NCBI GenBank assembly: GCA_947652115.1
Contig: OX393565.1
Span: 19,023,543 to 19,087,542 of the forward strand
Length of the DNA stretch: 64,000 bases
Direction: 5' to 3'
DNA from: Blastomussa wellsi
Lineage: Eukaryota; Cnidaria; Anthozoa; Scleractinia; Plerogyridae
Numbering within the stretch: position 1 is the first letter of the stretch; the number at the start of each line of letters is the position of its first letter. The notes below the pieces were generated by a model. That model saw only the letters and a program-made list of their open reading frames with translations, was not told the DNA's origin and made no database searches. Position numbers and translations under genes: made by a program. Positions 40,001 through 47,052 of this stretch are shown piece after piece.

Positions 40001-43000
40001 AATAATACAGACTTTCCAAACATACCTTCTAACTTATCCATGTTATAAACTTTTGTCTTAGGCAACATTTGAAGGTTGGATTGAAGTCATGCTTAATGCA
40101 GTTGATGCCACGGAGGTTGGCCATCTATTGTTTAATCGATTTATTTCGTCACTTGTAACTATGGAATACAACTATGTTACACATATCAGGAAGCAATTGT
40201 TACGCATATTAATTGCTACCTAATATTTCTTTGGTTTTGCATTACTAGCGCAATGATCGGTTTAAAAATCTTGCGCCATTTTATCAGCCAACCATGGAGT
40301 AAAACCAAACCCAATCGTGACTCGCGCGATTACGTTTTCCCGCGCTTTATGTGGGCTACGTGTAACAACTCCGAGATTTGATTGGTTCACTGGGTTGTCT
40401 GCGGCTGATTGGCCAAAGTAATTATTTTGGTTTTGGTTTTCCGATACTGAATTGAAACTCGCTCTAACGTAAGCTGATCGATCACTGTTATTATTAATTC
40501 ATTCAATCTAAGACCGTTTCCTTTTCGCTGACAAATCTTATCGACTCTTTACAGGTCGACCAACAGCCCGAAAAGAATGGCAACATGATCGCGTATATCT
40601 ATTTTGTAGCATTTATCATTCTTGGCTCTTTCTTTGTTCTCAATTTGTTCGTCGGGGTTGTAATTGACAACTTCAATTCCTTGAAAAAGAAGGTAGGTGT
40701 TAATGAAGCAGTCCTGTAAGTGAAAAAGAGCTAACGTGTACATGAAATGCGTTTTCCAGCTTCTCAAGACGAAATAATTATCTGATCAGAGAGGCAGATA
40801 AAATAAAACTTGTTTTCCAGGTATTCAGGTGTTGCAACTTTATGATCAGTTGGTTTGAAAAAATGATTTTTAAGAACTGCCAGATTACGTAGCCGGTAGC
40901 AAAGAAAATTTAAAACTATTAACGCCTGAATGTTTTTTCTGTGTTGTTCTCATGTCGTTGTTGAGGATAAGAACGAAGATTAAAATAGCTCTTATCAATG
41001 TTTATGTCAGACTGGCTGGTTTCACCACAAGGCCTCGCTTTCGAAGTGCAAACTTGTAAATTCTAATTGAACGAATTCCCAAAGCAGCAAAGATGAAAAG
41101 AATACCAGCGGGAAAATTGAAGTTTGGGAATAATTCGCACAAACTAGGCTTGCTGGTGAAATTTGAGCATATGACGACATCATGCATAAGGCCTATTACA
41201 GTGTTGATAATAATTAAAATATTTCCCATTTCCCAAACACTGCTCATTTGCTGTTTCATCATGCCGCATCGCCAATTGACTTACCCACGAGTTATTATAT
41301 AGAGTGTGTTCGCGTGACGTCGCGACGGCGATGTTGGAGGAGTACAACAAAGAAAGTGCAGCCATGTTGAAGGATTGAACGAGTCTTTCGGGAATTGAAC
41401 TCTATTTTCATGCAAATTCTTCCTTTTGTTTCAGTAAAACAACATGGATGCTAGTCACGTGAGCGAAAACCCTCTATATAAGGCTCGTACTGTAGACTGC
41501 ATGTTAACAAAATACGGTGTTTCCATAATCCAGCCTTCAGTAGCTTGACATTTCTAATTTGAAATCTGCAGTACGAAGAGATAAGCAGCATGGGGATGTT
41601 TCTGACAGAGACACAACGGAAGTGGGTAAATTTCCTGAAAGAGGCAGCTAAGAAAAAACCTCCTGTTAAAGGGCTTATACCAGAGGTACGATAGTCTTCA
41701 CGATTCTTCTCGTTTTTGTAACATTACTTCAGACATAACAAACATTTTGAACTCTAAACATGAATTTGAACATTTCTCTTTTTAAAGGACCGATTTCGTA
41801 CCGTGCTATACAACGTGGTGACAGGAGATAAGTTTGAGATCGCCATTCTGACAGTGATTATATGTAACATGGTGATGATGATGATACAACATTACGGACA
41901 GTCTTCCCAGGTTTCCAGCGTCTTGCATATCCTTTCAATGACACAATGCAGTGTACACTGGCAGATTTCATCCAGTGTATTTTGATTAACATGATATCAT
42001 ACAGTGTCTATACCGTAACAATGTGTTAGTTGTCCGAGGTGTTTTCTGGTTGATAGAGAACCGTAAAAAGCCGCTTTGGGAGAATTCGAAAGAGCTGTGG
42101 AAGCATTGACGTAAGGCTCGAGTTCCCTCTGCATTTCTCGGTCTCCTAATCTTCTACTTTTGTATCTTAGGCCGTTAGTAACACGGAAAATGTTTTTCTT
42201 TTATTTCCTAATTACTAACTTCTACACAGAGTCCCTGGGGTACTCCCTTATATGGGCTATACGGGGACGTACCGCTGGATATGGTATGGATTTTCACCCC
42301 TCATTCCTGAACAGGGCATATAATTAAAGCGAGTCTGTCCTAAACAGGGTATGGATATTAAGGAGTCGTCCTGTACAGGGTATGGCTTCAAGACTCGAGT
42401 TTTAAACATATCTGAAAACAGAAACATTCATCATTCAACTTCAGGACTAGATATTAGCACAAAAGTATAACAAATCGTTTCCCTTGGTCCTAAACAGGGT
42501 ATATGTTAGAGGTTATTTTTTTCCTAAACATGGGTCAAGTATCCCCCGGGGGTGGGGGCACAGAGTAGACTTTGTTAGCTTATTTTCAAATCCGCTTTTT
42601 TAAGACCCTCCATCGGATACAACAGTTGTAAGACCAGCAAATCCTCTTGCAAAGTTATATTACCCTGGGGCCTTTTTGTGACATTTTACGTAAGTTCATT
42701 TGTCATAATAACCTATGTACGGGGTCATCGTTTCGAAGACGACCGTTATTCTTTAAATTAAACATCAGCTAAATACACTCTCAAATTAGTTTCCTTGACT
42801 GGCGCCTGATTGGCGAACACGGATCTCAAACTGGGTTTTCACTGGAATATTCACAGCTGAAGCGATAACGAAACTGGTTGCCTTGCGACAGCATTACTTT
42901 AAAAAGGCGTGGAATGTGTTTGACTTCATCATAGTGATTTCATCTCTCATTGGTAAGGCGGTGATATAAGTTGTATGAAATAATTTAAGAAATTAATGAA

Positions 43001-45360
43001 TGTCAAACAGTAGCAATTAAGCAGATACTGTTTATATGCGAATGCAGCCATAACACTACTGAAACAAAGACCTGAAAAGAAAATTTCAGGATTTGAACGG
43101 GATTCGAACTCACAGCCTCTGCGTTACCGGTGCAGTGCTCTACTAACTGAGCTATCAAAGCCACATGAGAACGGCCGTATGTGGGTTAGCCCTTAAAGTG
43201 GACGAAATACCTGGCGGGGTATATGGTGAATAACAAATTAATGAATATCCCGTAGCAACTAAGCAGATAGCACATACGGCCGCTCTCATGTGGCTTTGAT
43301 AGCTCAGTTGGTAGAGCACTGCACCGGTAACGCCGTGGGTACGAATCCCGTTCAAAGCCTGGAATTTTCTTTTCAGGTCTTTGTTCAAGTAGTGTTATGG
43401 CTGCATTCGCATATAAACCGTAATAATTTAAGAACTAAAACTTTTTTTTGTTTTAACCCACAGACAATACAATACAATACAATACTTGCGTTCCTTACAA
43501 TACAACCCGAGCTATTTACAATACGCCACCTACTTTGTTTATAATATATTTATTACGCTATTTACAACATTACAACATTTTGCTACAAACTTTAAGCAAT
43601 TTGTGTCAGGCATCGCATGGATGGAGCAAGAAAGCGCTGAAGGAATTACCTATTTCAGGGGATTTAGAAAAGTAATCTAATGTGCGTAAGATAGCGAGAT
43701 AATTAAGTTTCTTTTTCTATTTCTCCGTAATAAGAAGGGGTTCTAAACATTTCTACTTTTCCTGGTTTGTGCTACCTGACAATATATAGTCGAGCTTCGT
43801 TAATACACGCATCGTTGAGTTCAAAAAGAGTTTTGACATTTAAAAAAATATGTAAATGTTATTTATATTGGCCATAAGCACTAAGCTCAGCCAGGTTTCA
43901 GGCGTACGACTGAAACAAAAAAAATATTTTAAGTGAACACATGTGGCTATGTGTGTTAAGCTTTCGAATAGGTATGTCAAAGGAACAATGAAAATGAACT
44001 ACATTGGAACATAGTTGAATCAGGATGCAAAGATTGTGACGAATTACAAACTACGACCTTAAAGGGGCACTATCACCATGAACAAAGTCAACTTTGGCAA
44101 TGTATAAAATTGCCTTCAAATCAAAGGAAACCTTGAAAAAGTGGTTTACTAAGGTAGAAAAACACTAAAGATGCACCAATAAACTAGGAAGAATAAGGGA
44201 TGGCTTTGAATGAGGAAGATGGAGAAGGATTGTAATTGACAAATTTGAAAAATTTAGACTAAACTTTTCAAACTGTGTCATCCGTGACCGAGCTCTGTTA
44301 AGAAAGGAAATATTAACAAAAGCCAGCCATACCGTTGTTTCCTTGAATTAGTAGAAACGCATTTAGACAGATTTGGCGAGACATTGTTACACTTACCTTA
44401 CACAACGCAAGAATTAAGCTAATCTCTTTATCCTTTACAGGAGTGCTTCTTGACGAGATCAACGTCAATGACACAGTAATTAATCCTAGTCTTCTGCGTG
44501 TCATGCGGATCTTCAGAATCGCCAGGCTACTAAGGGTGCTTGAATTTGCCAAAGGAATTCGCCAGCTACTTGTAGCACTGATGATATCAATGCCGGCGTT
44601 ATTCAACATTGGCACGTTATTGTTTCTGGTCATTTTTATCTATGCCATCATCGGCATGTCTGCTTTCGGTCAAGTCAAGAAACAAGGGAGCCTGGACGAC
44701 ATTGTGAATTTTGAAACATTTGGAAGCTCCATGATGATTCTGTTCCGCCTGTCGACGGGCTCAGGTTGGAATGACGTGATGAGTTCATTGTCACTTCAAC
44801 CACCCGACTGTGACCCGAATTATAAGGACCTTCCCAAAGGCAACTGCGGTTCGCCTTTGGGAGCTGCCGGATACCTCATCAGCTACATTGTCATCGTGTT
44901 CATGATCATAGTAAACATGTACATCGCTATCATTCTTGAAAACGTCAACCGCGCACATGAAAGCGACGATTCTTCCATCACGAAAGAAGATTTCGATAAA
45001 TACTATCTTAAATGGGCAGCATTTGTTCCAAGTGGAAAACAATTCATTCCACTTAATCAACTTTCAGACTTTGTGGACGAGTTGGACAAACCGTTCAGGC
45101 ATCCAAAACCAAACGAGTCTCGACTGCAACAGTTGGATATCCCAATACGCGCAGGGGAACTTATCCACTGCTTTGACTTGCTCAAGGCGCTTGTGCGGTG
45201 TACGCTGGAAGAGCACGGCGAGTCACCAGAAGTTTTCCAGGAGATTACAGTCAGAATGGAAGCACAGTTTACAAAGTCTCTTGGAAGGAAGCATTCCATC
45301 GCTATTCTCGGCTCCACGCAGACGAAATTTCAATGCGTCGAGCAAACCGAGGTGGTGTAG
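19742..45360 (+). CDS. Four-domain voltage-gated sodium channel alpha subunit (Nav2-like), 23 coding exons
   Basis: Pore-forming subunit of a plasma-membrane voltage-gated cation channel. Coding exons: 19742-20051, 20709-20853, 21805-21885, 22246-22374, 23075-23166, 23609-23803, 25685-25742, 26587-26731, 27397-27534, 28287-28706, 29333-29506, 30687-31031, 31350-31620, 36553-36776, 37656-37829, 38077-38187, 38650-38919, 40062-40115, 40555-40692, 41572-41685, 41788-41926, 42821-42952, 44441-45360. They total 4,779 nt, a multiple of three, giving 1,592 residues. Each of four repeats has S1-S6 with an Arg-rich S4. Pore residues are D377, E714, E1098 and S1394 (DEES; DEKA in vertebrate Nav1). The III-IV linker has MFL at 1167-1169 in place of IFM. 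The I-II linker (about 110 residues) and II-III linker (about 100) are short. The C-terminus has the EF-hand-like region but no IQ helix. Sequence around the pores and the III-IV linker is Nav-like rather than Cav-like. Exon boundaries were placed by eye from splice consensus, phase and family alignment; no transcript was seen. Confidence 0.94.
20709..20853 (+). CDS. Nav exon 2: N-terminus up to IS1
   Basis: Contains DDTFLVL and [20 protein letters not shown], matching the conserved KTFIVLN and RFSATxALYxLxPFxPxR blocks that precede IS1 in Nav channels. It ends inside a Gln codon (phase 2). The start uses the CAG at 20706-20708, since the AG eight bases upstream would break the frame. Confidence 0.85.
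20854..21804 (+). other. Nav intron 2: U12-type GT-AG intron
   Basis: The donor reads GTATTCTTTG, one mismatch from the U12 consensus (A/G)TATCCTTT. A perfect U12 branch site TTCCTTGAT lies at 21784-21792, with its branch A 13 nt before the acceptor AG. There is no good pyrimidine tract next to the acceptor. From memory, vertebrate SCN genes have an AT-AC minor intron at this position and phase (phase 2, just before IS1), so this appears to be the same ancient intron with GT-AG ends. Confidence 0.8.
21805..21885 (+). CDS. Nav exon 3: segment IS1
   Basis: Encodes [20 protein letters not shown], matching the IS1 helix and its NCVFMxxxxPP ending in Nav channels. Donor GTAAGT. Phases are 2 in and 2 out. 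Confidence 0.92.
22246..22374 (+). CDS. Nav exon 4: segments IS2-IS3
   Basis: Encodes [10 protein letters not shown] ... ARG-like ISRGF ... [10 protein letters not shown], diagnostic of IS2-IS3. At 129 nt it has the same length as the corresponding vertebrate SCN exon as I recall it. Acceptor TTTTAG, donor GTAAGC. Confidence 0.94.
23075..23166 (+). CDS. Nav exon 5: segment IS4
   Basis: Encodes the IS4 sensor [18 protein letters not shown] with Arg at every third position. At 92 nt it matches the length of the vertebrate IS3-S4 exon. I found no tandem second copy of it, so the neonatal/adult alternative pair of vertebrates is not present here. Confidence 0.94.
23609..23803 (+). CDS. Nav exon 6: IS4-S5 linker and IS5
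   Basis: Encodes [18 protein letters not shown], then the hydrophobic IS5 helix and [14 protein letters not shown], the extracellular start of the pore loop. It includes NLT and NES glycosylation sequons. Acceptor TTTCTAG, donor GTAAGG. Confidence 0.93.
23804..25684 (+). other. Nav intron 6, with a THAP-containing repeat
   Basis: This 1.9 kb intron holds an inverted-repeat element (about 23968-24572) with a THAP zinc-finger relic on the minus strand. The rest (24.6-25.68 kb) is AT-rich with (TAC)n and (GATAAT)-like simple repeats near the 3' end and no recognisable exon. Confidence 0.6.
24350..24436 (-). pseudogene. THAP-type zinc-finger relic
   Basis: The minus strand encodes [14 protein letters not shown] ... 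GISFHRLP, matching the first half of a THAP domain: C-x4-C near the start and an FHRLP block. The second half (Trp, second Cys/His pair) is missing, and a stop follows at 24290. It lies between inverted copies of an ACGTTCGCCATTTT-like sequence (about 23977 and 24543). THAP domains are common in P-element-like transposases, so a transposon origin is likely. A decayed host exon cannot be excluded. Confidence 0.6.
25685..25742 (+). CDS. Nav exon 7: DI pore-loop turret
   Basis: A 58-nt exon encoding [18 protein letters not shown], the extracellular turret before the DI pore helix, with an NST sequon and a Cys. Phase 1 in, 2 out. Acceptor TTTTAG, donor GTGAGT. Confidence 0.85.
26095..26495. mobile_element. 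TTAA-flanked MITE in Nav intron 7
   Basis: Starts TTAAAGGGGCATTGTCA and ends with its inverted complement TGACAATGCCCCTTTAA. TTAA occurs at both outer edges as the likely target duplication. No coding capacity. Confidence 0.75.
26587..26731 (+). CDS. Nav exon 8: DI pore and selectivity residue D377
   Basis: Encodes [37 protein letters not shown] and [10 protein letters not shown]. The Asp codon at 26705-26707 aligns with the D of DEKA. The following Tyr occupies the aromatic position linked to tetrodotoxin binding in vertebrate neuronal channels. Confidence 0.95.
26850..27140. repeat. Interspersed repeat with partial inverted symmetry, intron 8
   Basis: A GC-richer block with a short inverted pair around CTTCTGTTTAC (about 26970) and GTAAACAGAAG (about 27097). 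It reads open in several frames but matches no protein I know. It resembles a decayed non-autonomous DNA element. Confidence 0.35.
27229..27333. mobile_element. Short palindromic MITE, intron 8
   Basis: About 105 bp, with arms TGTTTATGCTAATCTGCCCG and CGGGCAGATTAGCCTGAACA forming a near-perfect inverted repeat. It ends 63 nt before exon 9. Confidence 0.7.
27397..27534 (+). CDS. Nav exon 9: segment IS6
   Basis: Encodes [20 protein letters not shown] followed by [13 protein letters not shown], the IS6 helix with the conserved Asn and the LAVV pattern. It is preceded by TTTCAG and followed by GTAAGT. Confidence 0.94.
27662..28095. repeat. Tetranucleotide microsatellite (AATC/GAAT) tract in Nav intron 9
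   Basis: Long runs of AATC, GTCA, ACCA, AAGC and GAAT repeats, interrupted once by a MITE. The open frame of repeated Asn-Gln-Ser is a microsatellite artefact. Confidence 0.95.
27748..27901. mobile_element. MITE inserted inside the AATC microsatellite
   Basis: Arms ATTCTCTACTTGCACAA and TTGTGCAAGTAGAGAAT are perfect inverted repeats enclosing about 120 bp, with an inner inverted pair (CATAATACACC / GGTGTATTATG). Microsatellite lies on both sides. Confidence 0.8.
28287..28706 (+). CDS. Nav exon 10: I-II linker and IIS1
   Basis: A 420-nt exon encoding a basic coil-like [10 protein letters not shown] start, the short I-II linker, and IIS1 ([20 protein letters not shown]). The linker is far shorter than in vertebrate neuronal channels. 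Acceptor TTACAG, donor GTAAGA. Confidence 0.93.
29333..29506 (+). CDS. Nav exon 11: IIS2 to start of IIS4
   Basis: Encodes [34 protein letters not shown] and SIFRSLRL. At 174 nt it equals exon 15, which encodes the equivalent part of domain III, as expected from intragenic repeat duplication. Confidence 0.93.
29871..30314. mobile_element. MITE with about 80-bp terminal inverted repeats, intron 11
   Basis: The left end (CGCGATCAAGAGAGGATAAA ... CCATATGGGCCCTATTCC ... CTCAAGTTATTTTTAGA) is inverted at the right end. A second copy lacking the right arm lies at 8791-9070. The interior has no coding capacity. Confidence 0.8.
30687..31031 (+). CDS. Nav exon 12: IIS4 to IIS6, pore residue E714
   Basis: Encodes [17 protein letters not shown] (rest of IIS4 and linker), IIS5, the pore block [18 protein letters not shown] and the start of IIS6. 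The Glu codon at 30939-30941 aligns with the E of DEKA. In IIS4 the two inner Lys of typical Nav (RVFKLAKSW) are Asn and Gln here. Confidence 0.96.
31350..31620 (+). CDS. Nav exon 13: end of IIS6 and II-III linker
   Basis: Encodes [19 protein letters not shown], the end of IIS6, followed by a charged linker. Ends in phase 1 with donor GTAGGT. The linker is about 100 residues including exon 14, with no recognisable ankyrin-binding motif. Confidence 0.92.
32041..32284 (+). repeat. Left terminal inverted repeat of the Polinton relic
   Basis: Shares blocks such as ATGCAAAATG, CCCAGAATCCCCAATA, CTGTGAGTGACAAA, GCTAGGTATCGAACG and GCTACACGAGCGAAT in inverted order with 36304-36540. Several mismatches and small indels indicate age. 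Confidence 0.85.
32867..33414 (-). pseudogene. Polinton-type DNA polymerase B relic
   Basis: Minus-strand frames match the C-terminal half of the protein-primed DNA polymerase B of Polintons. Short recognisable blocks include [55 protein letters not shown] and [14 protein letters not shown]. The match is split by a frame change at about 33200 and stops at 32867. The exonuclease domain is missing, and upstream sequence is replaced by unrelated repeat at about 33415. Confidence 0.8.
33415..33860 (-). repeat. GC-richer repeat inserted in the polymerase relic
   Basis: Composition changes abruptly from the AT-rich flanks. The minus strand reads through codons similar to a recurring 'ETSVTV.NSP.QD' text that I associate with repetitive elements, possibly Penelope-like. 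Its core has CTGATGA and GAAAC boxes of a hammerhead-like fold (33484-33515). The family assignment is tentative. Confidence 0.4.
33861..35459. other. AT-rich interior of the Polinton relic
   Basis: Extremely AT-rich. A short plus-strand frame from 34290 starts [18 protein letters not shown] and is broken by a stop near 34422. I recognise no family. Probably eroded element genes. Confidence 0.5.
35460..36270 (-). pseudogene. Capsid-like relic of the Polinton element
   Basis: The minus strand shows codon-like blocks in shifting frames: [55 protein letters not shown] and [16 protein letters not shown]. The FYP-E-EY and [11 protein letters not shown] text resembles Polinton major-capsid-type proteins from memory. 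Stops and frame changes show it is not functional. Confidence 0.55.
36304..36540 (-). repeat. Right terminal inverted repeat of the Polinton relic
   Basis: Reverse complement of the left repeat, with about 240 bp shared. Its outer end (GCATACTACTT) runs directly into the splice acceptor of Nav exon 14. Confidence 0.85.
36553..36776 (+). CDS. Nav exon 14: II-III linker end and IIIS1
   Basis: Encodes [15 protein letters not shown] ... [20 protein letters not shown], matching the DCFPDxC ... LVEHxWFExFIIF block before and in IIIS1. The acceptor is ATAATCTAG, with a weak pyrimidine tract contributed by the transposon end. Donor GTAAGA. Confidence 0.93.
37656..37829 (+). CDS. Nav exon 15: IIIS2-IIIS3
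   Basis: Encodes [40 protein letters not shown] and [12 protein letters not shown]. 174 nt, phase 0 at both ends. Acceptor CTTTCAG, donor GTGAGT. Confidence 0.95.
38077..38187 (+). CDS. Nav exon 16: IIIS4
   Basis: Encodes [20 protein letters not shown], an Arg-rich sensor that closely matches Nav IIIS4, then MEGMK. 111 nt, phase 0 at both ends. Confidence 0.96.
38650..38919 (+). CDS. Nav exon 17: IIIS5 and pore turret
   Basis: Encodes [39 protein letters not shown] and the turret with an NKT sequon, ending in [16 protein letters not shown]. This is the Nav block leading to the DIII pore. 270 nt. Confidence 0.96.
39535..39803 (+). mobile_element. tRNA-derived SINE, intron 17
   Basis: Perfect pol III A box TGGCCTAATGG (39550-39560) and B box GGTTCGAGCCC (39593-39603). 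The body (ATAAATGGGTACCGGCG ... CCCTGCGATGGACTAGC ... GATAAGCTCCGGC) is shared with 8500-8785. The body text recalls the conserved centre of V-SINE-like elements, from memory only. Confidence 0.88.
40062..40115 (+). CDS. Nav exon 18: DIII selectivity filter (E1098)
   Basis: A 54-nt exon encoding [18 protein letters not shown]. The Glu at 40071-40073 sits where Nav1 has the Lys of DEKA, so the strongest Na+ determinant is absent. The exon length equals that of the vertebrate DIII filter exon. Confidence 0.95.
40555..40692 (+). CDS. Nav exon 19: IIIS6
   Basis: Encodes [20 protein letters not shown] and [18 protein letters not shown]. At 138 nt it has the same length and end point (after KKK, phase 0) as the vertebrate exon. 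From memory, the vertebrate intron that follows is AT-AC; here it is GT-AG (GTAGGT ... CTGCAG). Confidence 0.96.
41572..41685 (+). CDS. Nav exon 20: III-IV linker (inactivation gate)
   Basis: Encodes [34 protein letters not shown], aligning with DIFMTEEQKKYYNAMKK ... PIPRP. The IFM triad is MFL (41596-41604). 114 nt, phase 0 at both ends. Confidence 0.95.
41788..41926 (+). CDS. Nav exon 21: IVS1
   Basis: Encodes [37 protein letters not shown] ... SSVL, the IVS1 helix. It ends in phase 1 with a C just before an AT-AC intron donor. Confidence 0.88.
41927..42820 (+). other. Nav intron 21: U12-type AT-AC intron
   Basis: Starts ATATCCTTTC, a perfect U12 AT-AC donor. It has a perfect branch site TTCCTTGAC at 42791-42799 and ends GAACAC, with the branch A 22 nt from the end. 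Joining 41926 to 42821 gives an uninterrupted S1-S2 segment of exactly the length seen in other Nav channels. No GT-AG pair preserves it; the only in-frame alternative (41951-42856) replaces the first half of IVS2. Confidence 0.85.
42230..42563. mobile_element. Interspersed repeat with GGGGTACTCCC / GTATCCCCCGGGG ends
   Basis: Left end GTCCCTGGGGTACTCCCTTA; right end AAGTATCCCCCGGGGGTGGG, roughly inverted. The interior repeats AACAGGGTAT several times. Resembles a foldback element. It lies inside the AT-AC intron. Confidence 0.55.
42821..42952 (+). CDS. Nav exon 22: IVS2-IVS3
   Basis: Encodes [20 protein letters not shown], then [20 protein letters not shown], matching the NLVFIVLFTGEC ... 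WNIFDFVVVILSIVG block. An in-frame stop at 42796 means the exon must start after it. Donor GTAAGG, phase 1 in a Gly codon, as in vertebrate SCN genes. Confidence 0.9.
43031..43418. repeat. Large foldback of two tRNA-headed SINE-like copies, intron 22
   Basis: Left arm 43031-43183 and right arm 43271-43418 are near-perfect inverted copies separated by about 87 bp. Each contains a tRNA-like head (AGCTCAGTTGGTAGAGCACT ... ACGAATCCCG) next to a TTTTCTTTTCAGGTCTTTG tail. Flanking GTAGCAA(T/C)TAAGCAGATA is repeated at 43011 and 43251. Confidence 0.85.
44059..44299. mobile_element. Interspersed non-autonomous repeat (family also at 1.9 and 7.1 kb)
   Basis: Begins TTAAAGGGGCACTATCACCA and shares GGCAATGTATAAAATTGCC, ATTTAGACTAAACTTTTC and other blocks with 1873-2103 and 7125-7330. 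No coding capacity. Ends near CTCTGTTAA. Confidence 0.65.
44441..45360 (+). CDS. Nav exon 23: IVS4 to C-terminus
   Basis: Encodes IVS4 ([20 protein letters not shown]), IVS5, the DIV pore [16 protein letters not shown] with Ser at the DEKA Ala position (44761-44763), IVS6 ([17 protein letters not shown]), and an EF-hand-like C-terminal domain. The stop TAG is at 45358-45360. The reading frame ends soon after RKHS, where Nav1 proteins continue into an IQ calmodulin-binding helix. The exon start (phase 1 Gly) is the same as the last-exon start of vertebrate SCN genes. Confidence 0.96.
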
Positions 45361-47052
45361 AAGAAAGGTTTAAGTAGCTCTGCAAAAGAGGGTGATGAAA
45401 ACATAATGATCGGAGCTAGCGCTGTAGCAGGTTTGCTGAATACTTCCAACAGAGAGGCTCTTTTAGGAAACAAATTCCAGACGGGTGGATTCTATCCATA
45501 CACAAATGGTGTAAAGAAATGTAACAGAGAGAATCTTAGATTAGAAGCCATTGTTGTAAGTTACGAAAGATTGTACGAAGTGCGTTTAATATGGTGCTCG
45601 TGCTAACACCAGTGTTTCTTCAATACTTAGAAAGAAGAAATGTTTATTATTAATTCGGCAATGAAAGCTAATTGCATAATTCTCCCTTTATTGACCCGTC
45701 GACCGGGAAGCTTATGCTCACGTTTGAACGGGATGCACACGTACCTCATTTGAGCAAGCCTGTGCTCGGTTGATACGTAGAATATATTAGCTAGGCATCT
45801 AGCCTCGTCAAGTTTTTGTTCATTAGTGATGTCGTCTTGGTTCATGTAAACAAAAGAAAGACTCGCTTAATAGATGTAAATCTAGACCACTTATAACAAG
45901 TGTATTGCATGTCCGCTTAGCTATAGTTTTCTGTTAATTTCTATTAAAGAAATAAAAAAACGGCGGGATATTTTAGAACACGATAGAAGTTCTTAAAGAT
46001 TCCCAAGTACTTATATAACTCAACAATGCACGAGTGCAAGTTCGTTATTTCTTTTATAAAGTGTTAAAGAAATTGCGCGCGCTCTAACTCGTGACGTAAG
46101 CACACTTGTGACGTAAGCCGCGTGTTTTATGGAGCTTTAAAATATAGCCCTGTATGCTGGCCATGGAATCTTAGCGCGCTTTTTTTAATAGAACATGGGC
46201 AAAAACTATAGAAGCCCAGTACCCCGCATGTCATTTATTATGGCTGCTAAAACAAAAAAATATGTATTATAAGTTCAGGTGACTGGGGAGACGAAAATGT
46301 GGACGAGCTATTGAGCAGCGAGTGCCAGAATTACGAACAAGGAGGCCGCCCGCGCACGTAAATTTGGTGATTTTTTCTTATAGAACATGGATACCCATCT
46401 TCTAGTAGGTAAACAATGAACTCGAACTGACCAATCATAGCGCGCGCATTTCCTTGAACATTTTAAAAATTTCTATAATGTATATCACTTACTTTGCGTC
46501 CATATACTGAGGGGCTGTAAGATGGAAATAATTGTAAATGGAGCGTGGGGGGTCTATCGTCATTTTTTTTTTATTGAAGTGGCTAATTTTTCCACTCGAT
46601 TGAAGCATTTTTCGATTGCACTGGTCCATTGGTTTAATGAGCGGCGCCAATTTTGGTATACGTGCATTTGTGTTTCAAGGACAGCGTACAACACCACAAC
46701 GACCACATCGACAAACCAATGCGGAATGGTACCGGATCTTTGTAGACCTGGATTAGTTAGAATAAAAAGATACTTTGCAGAAAACGGTAGACTGATCCCC
46801 ACGACAAAGAGAAGAAATTAAAACAGAAATAAAATCACATTAAAACAAGTACAATATATTTGCCCGATATGTCGGTTTGAAAAACAAACCTTCTACGGGG
46901 GCTTAAAGAAAATGAATGCAAAAAAAATACAAAAACAATACAAAATGACCGTTACATATAGGAGCTTCAAAATATAAATAAGAATCTATGATAGGTTAAA
47001 AATAATGCGTTAAAAGGTTAATTAGCCACCAGATTCGACTTCATTCGAGTTG
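45361..47052. other. Nav 3' flank, gene-free
   Basis: Probable 3' UTR to about 45.97 kb, then sequence with no supported gene. Confidence 0.5.
45951..45956 (+). other. Candidate Nav polyadenylation signal AATAAA
   Basis: AATAAA about 590 nt downstream of the Nav stop codon, the first canonical signal seen there. Confidence 0.4.

Noticed and set aside
43290..43360. tRNA gene
   Set aside because: A/B-box-like sequence is present, but the anticodon loop lacks U33, the stems mispair, and it is part of a SINE-like inverted repeat.
19742..45360. Voltage-gated calcium channel
   Set aside because: The pore is not EEEE/EEDD, and the III-IV linker, IIIS4 and N-terminal blocks follow Nav, not Cav.
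46522..46821. 99-codon plus-strand open frame with Thr-rich stretch
   Set aside because: No recognisable motif; the minus strand is also open across it, as in simple-sequence regions.
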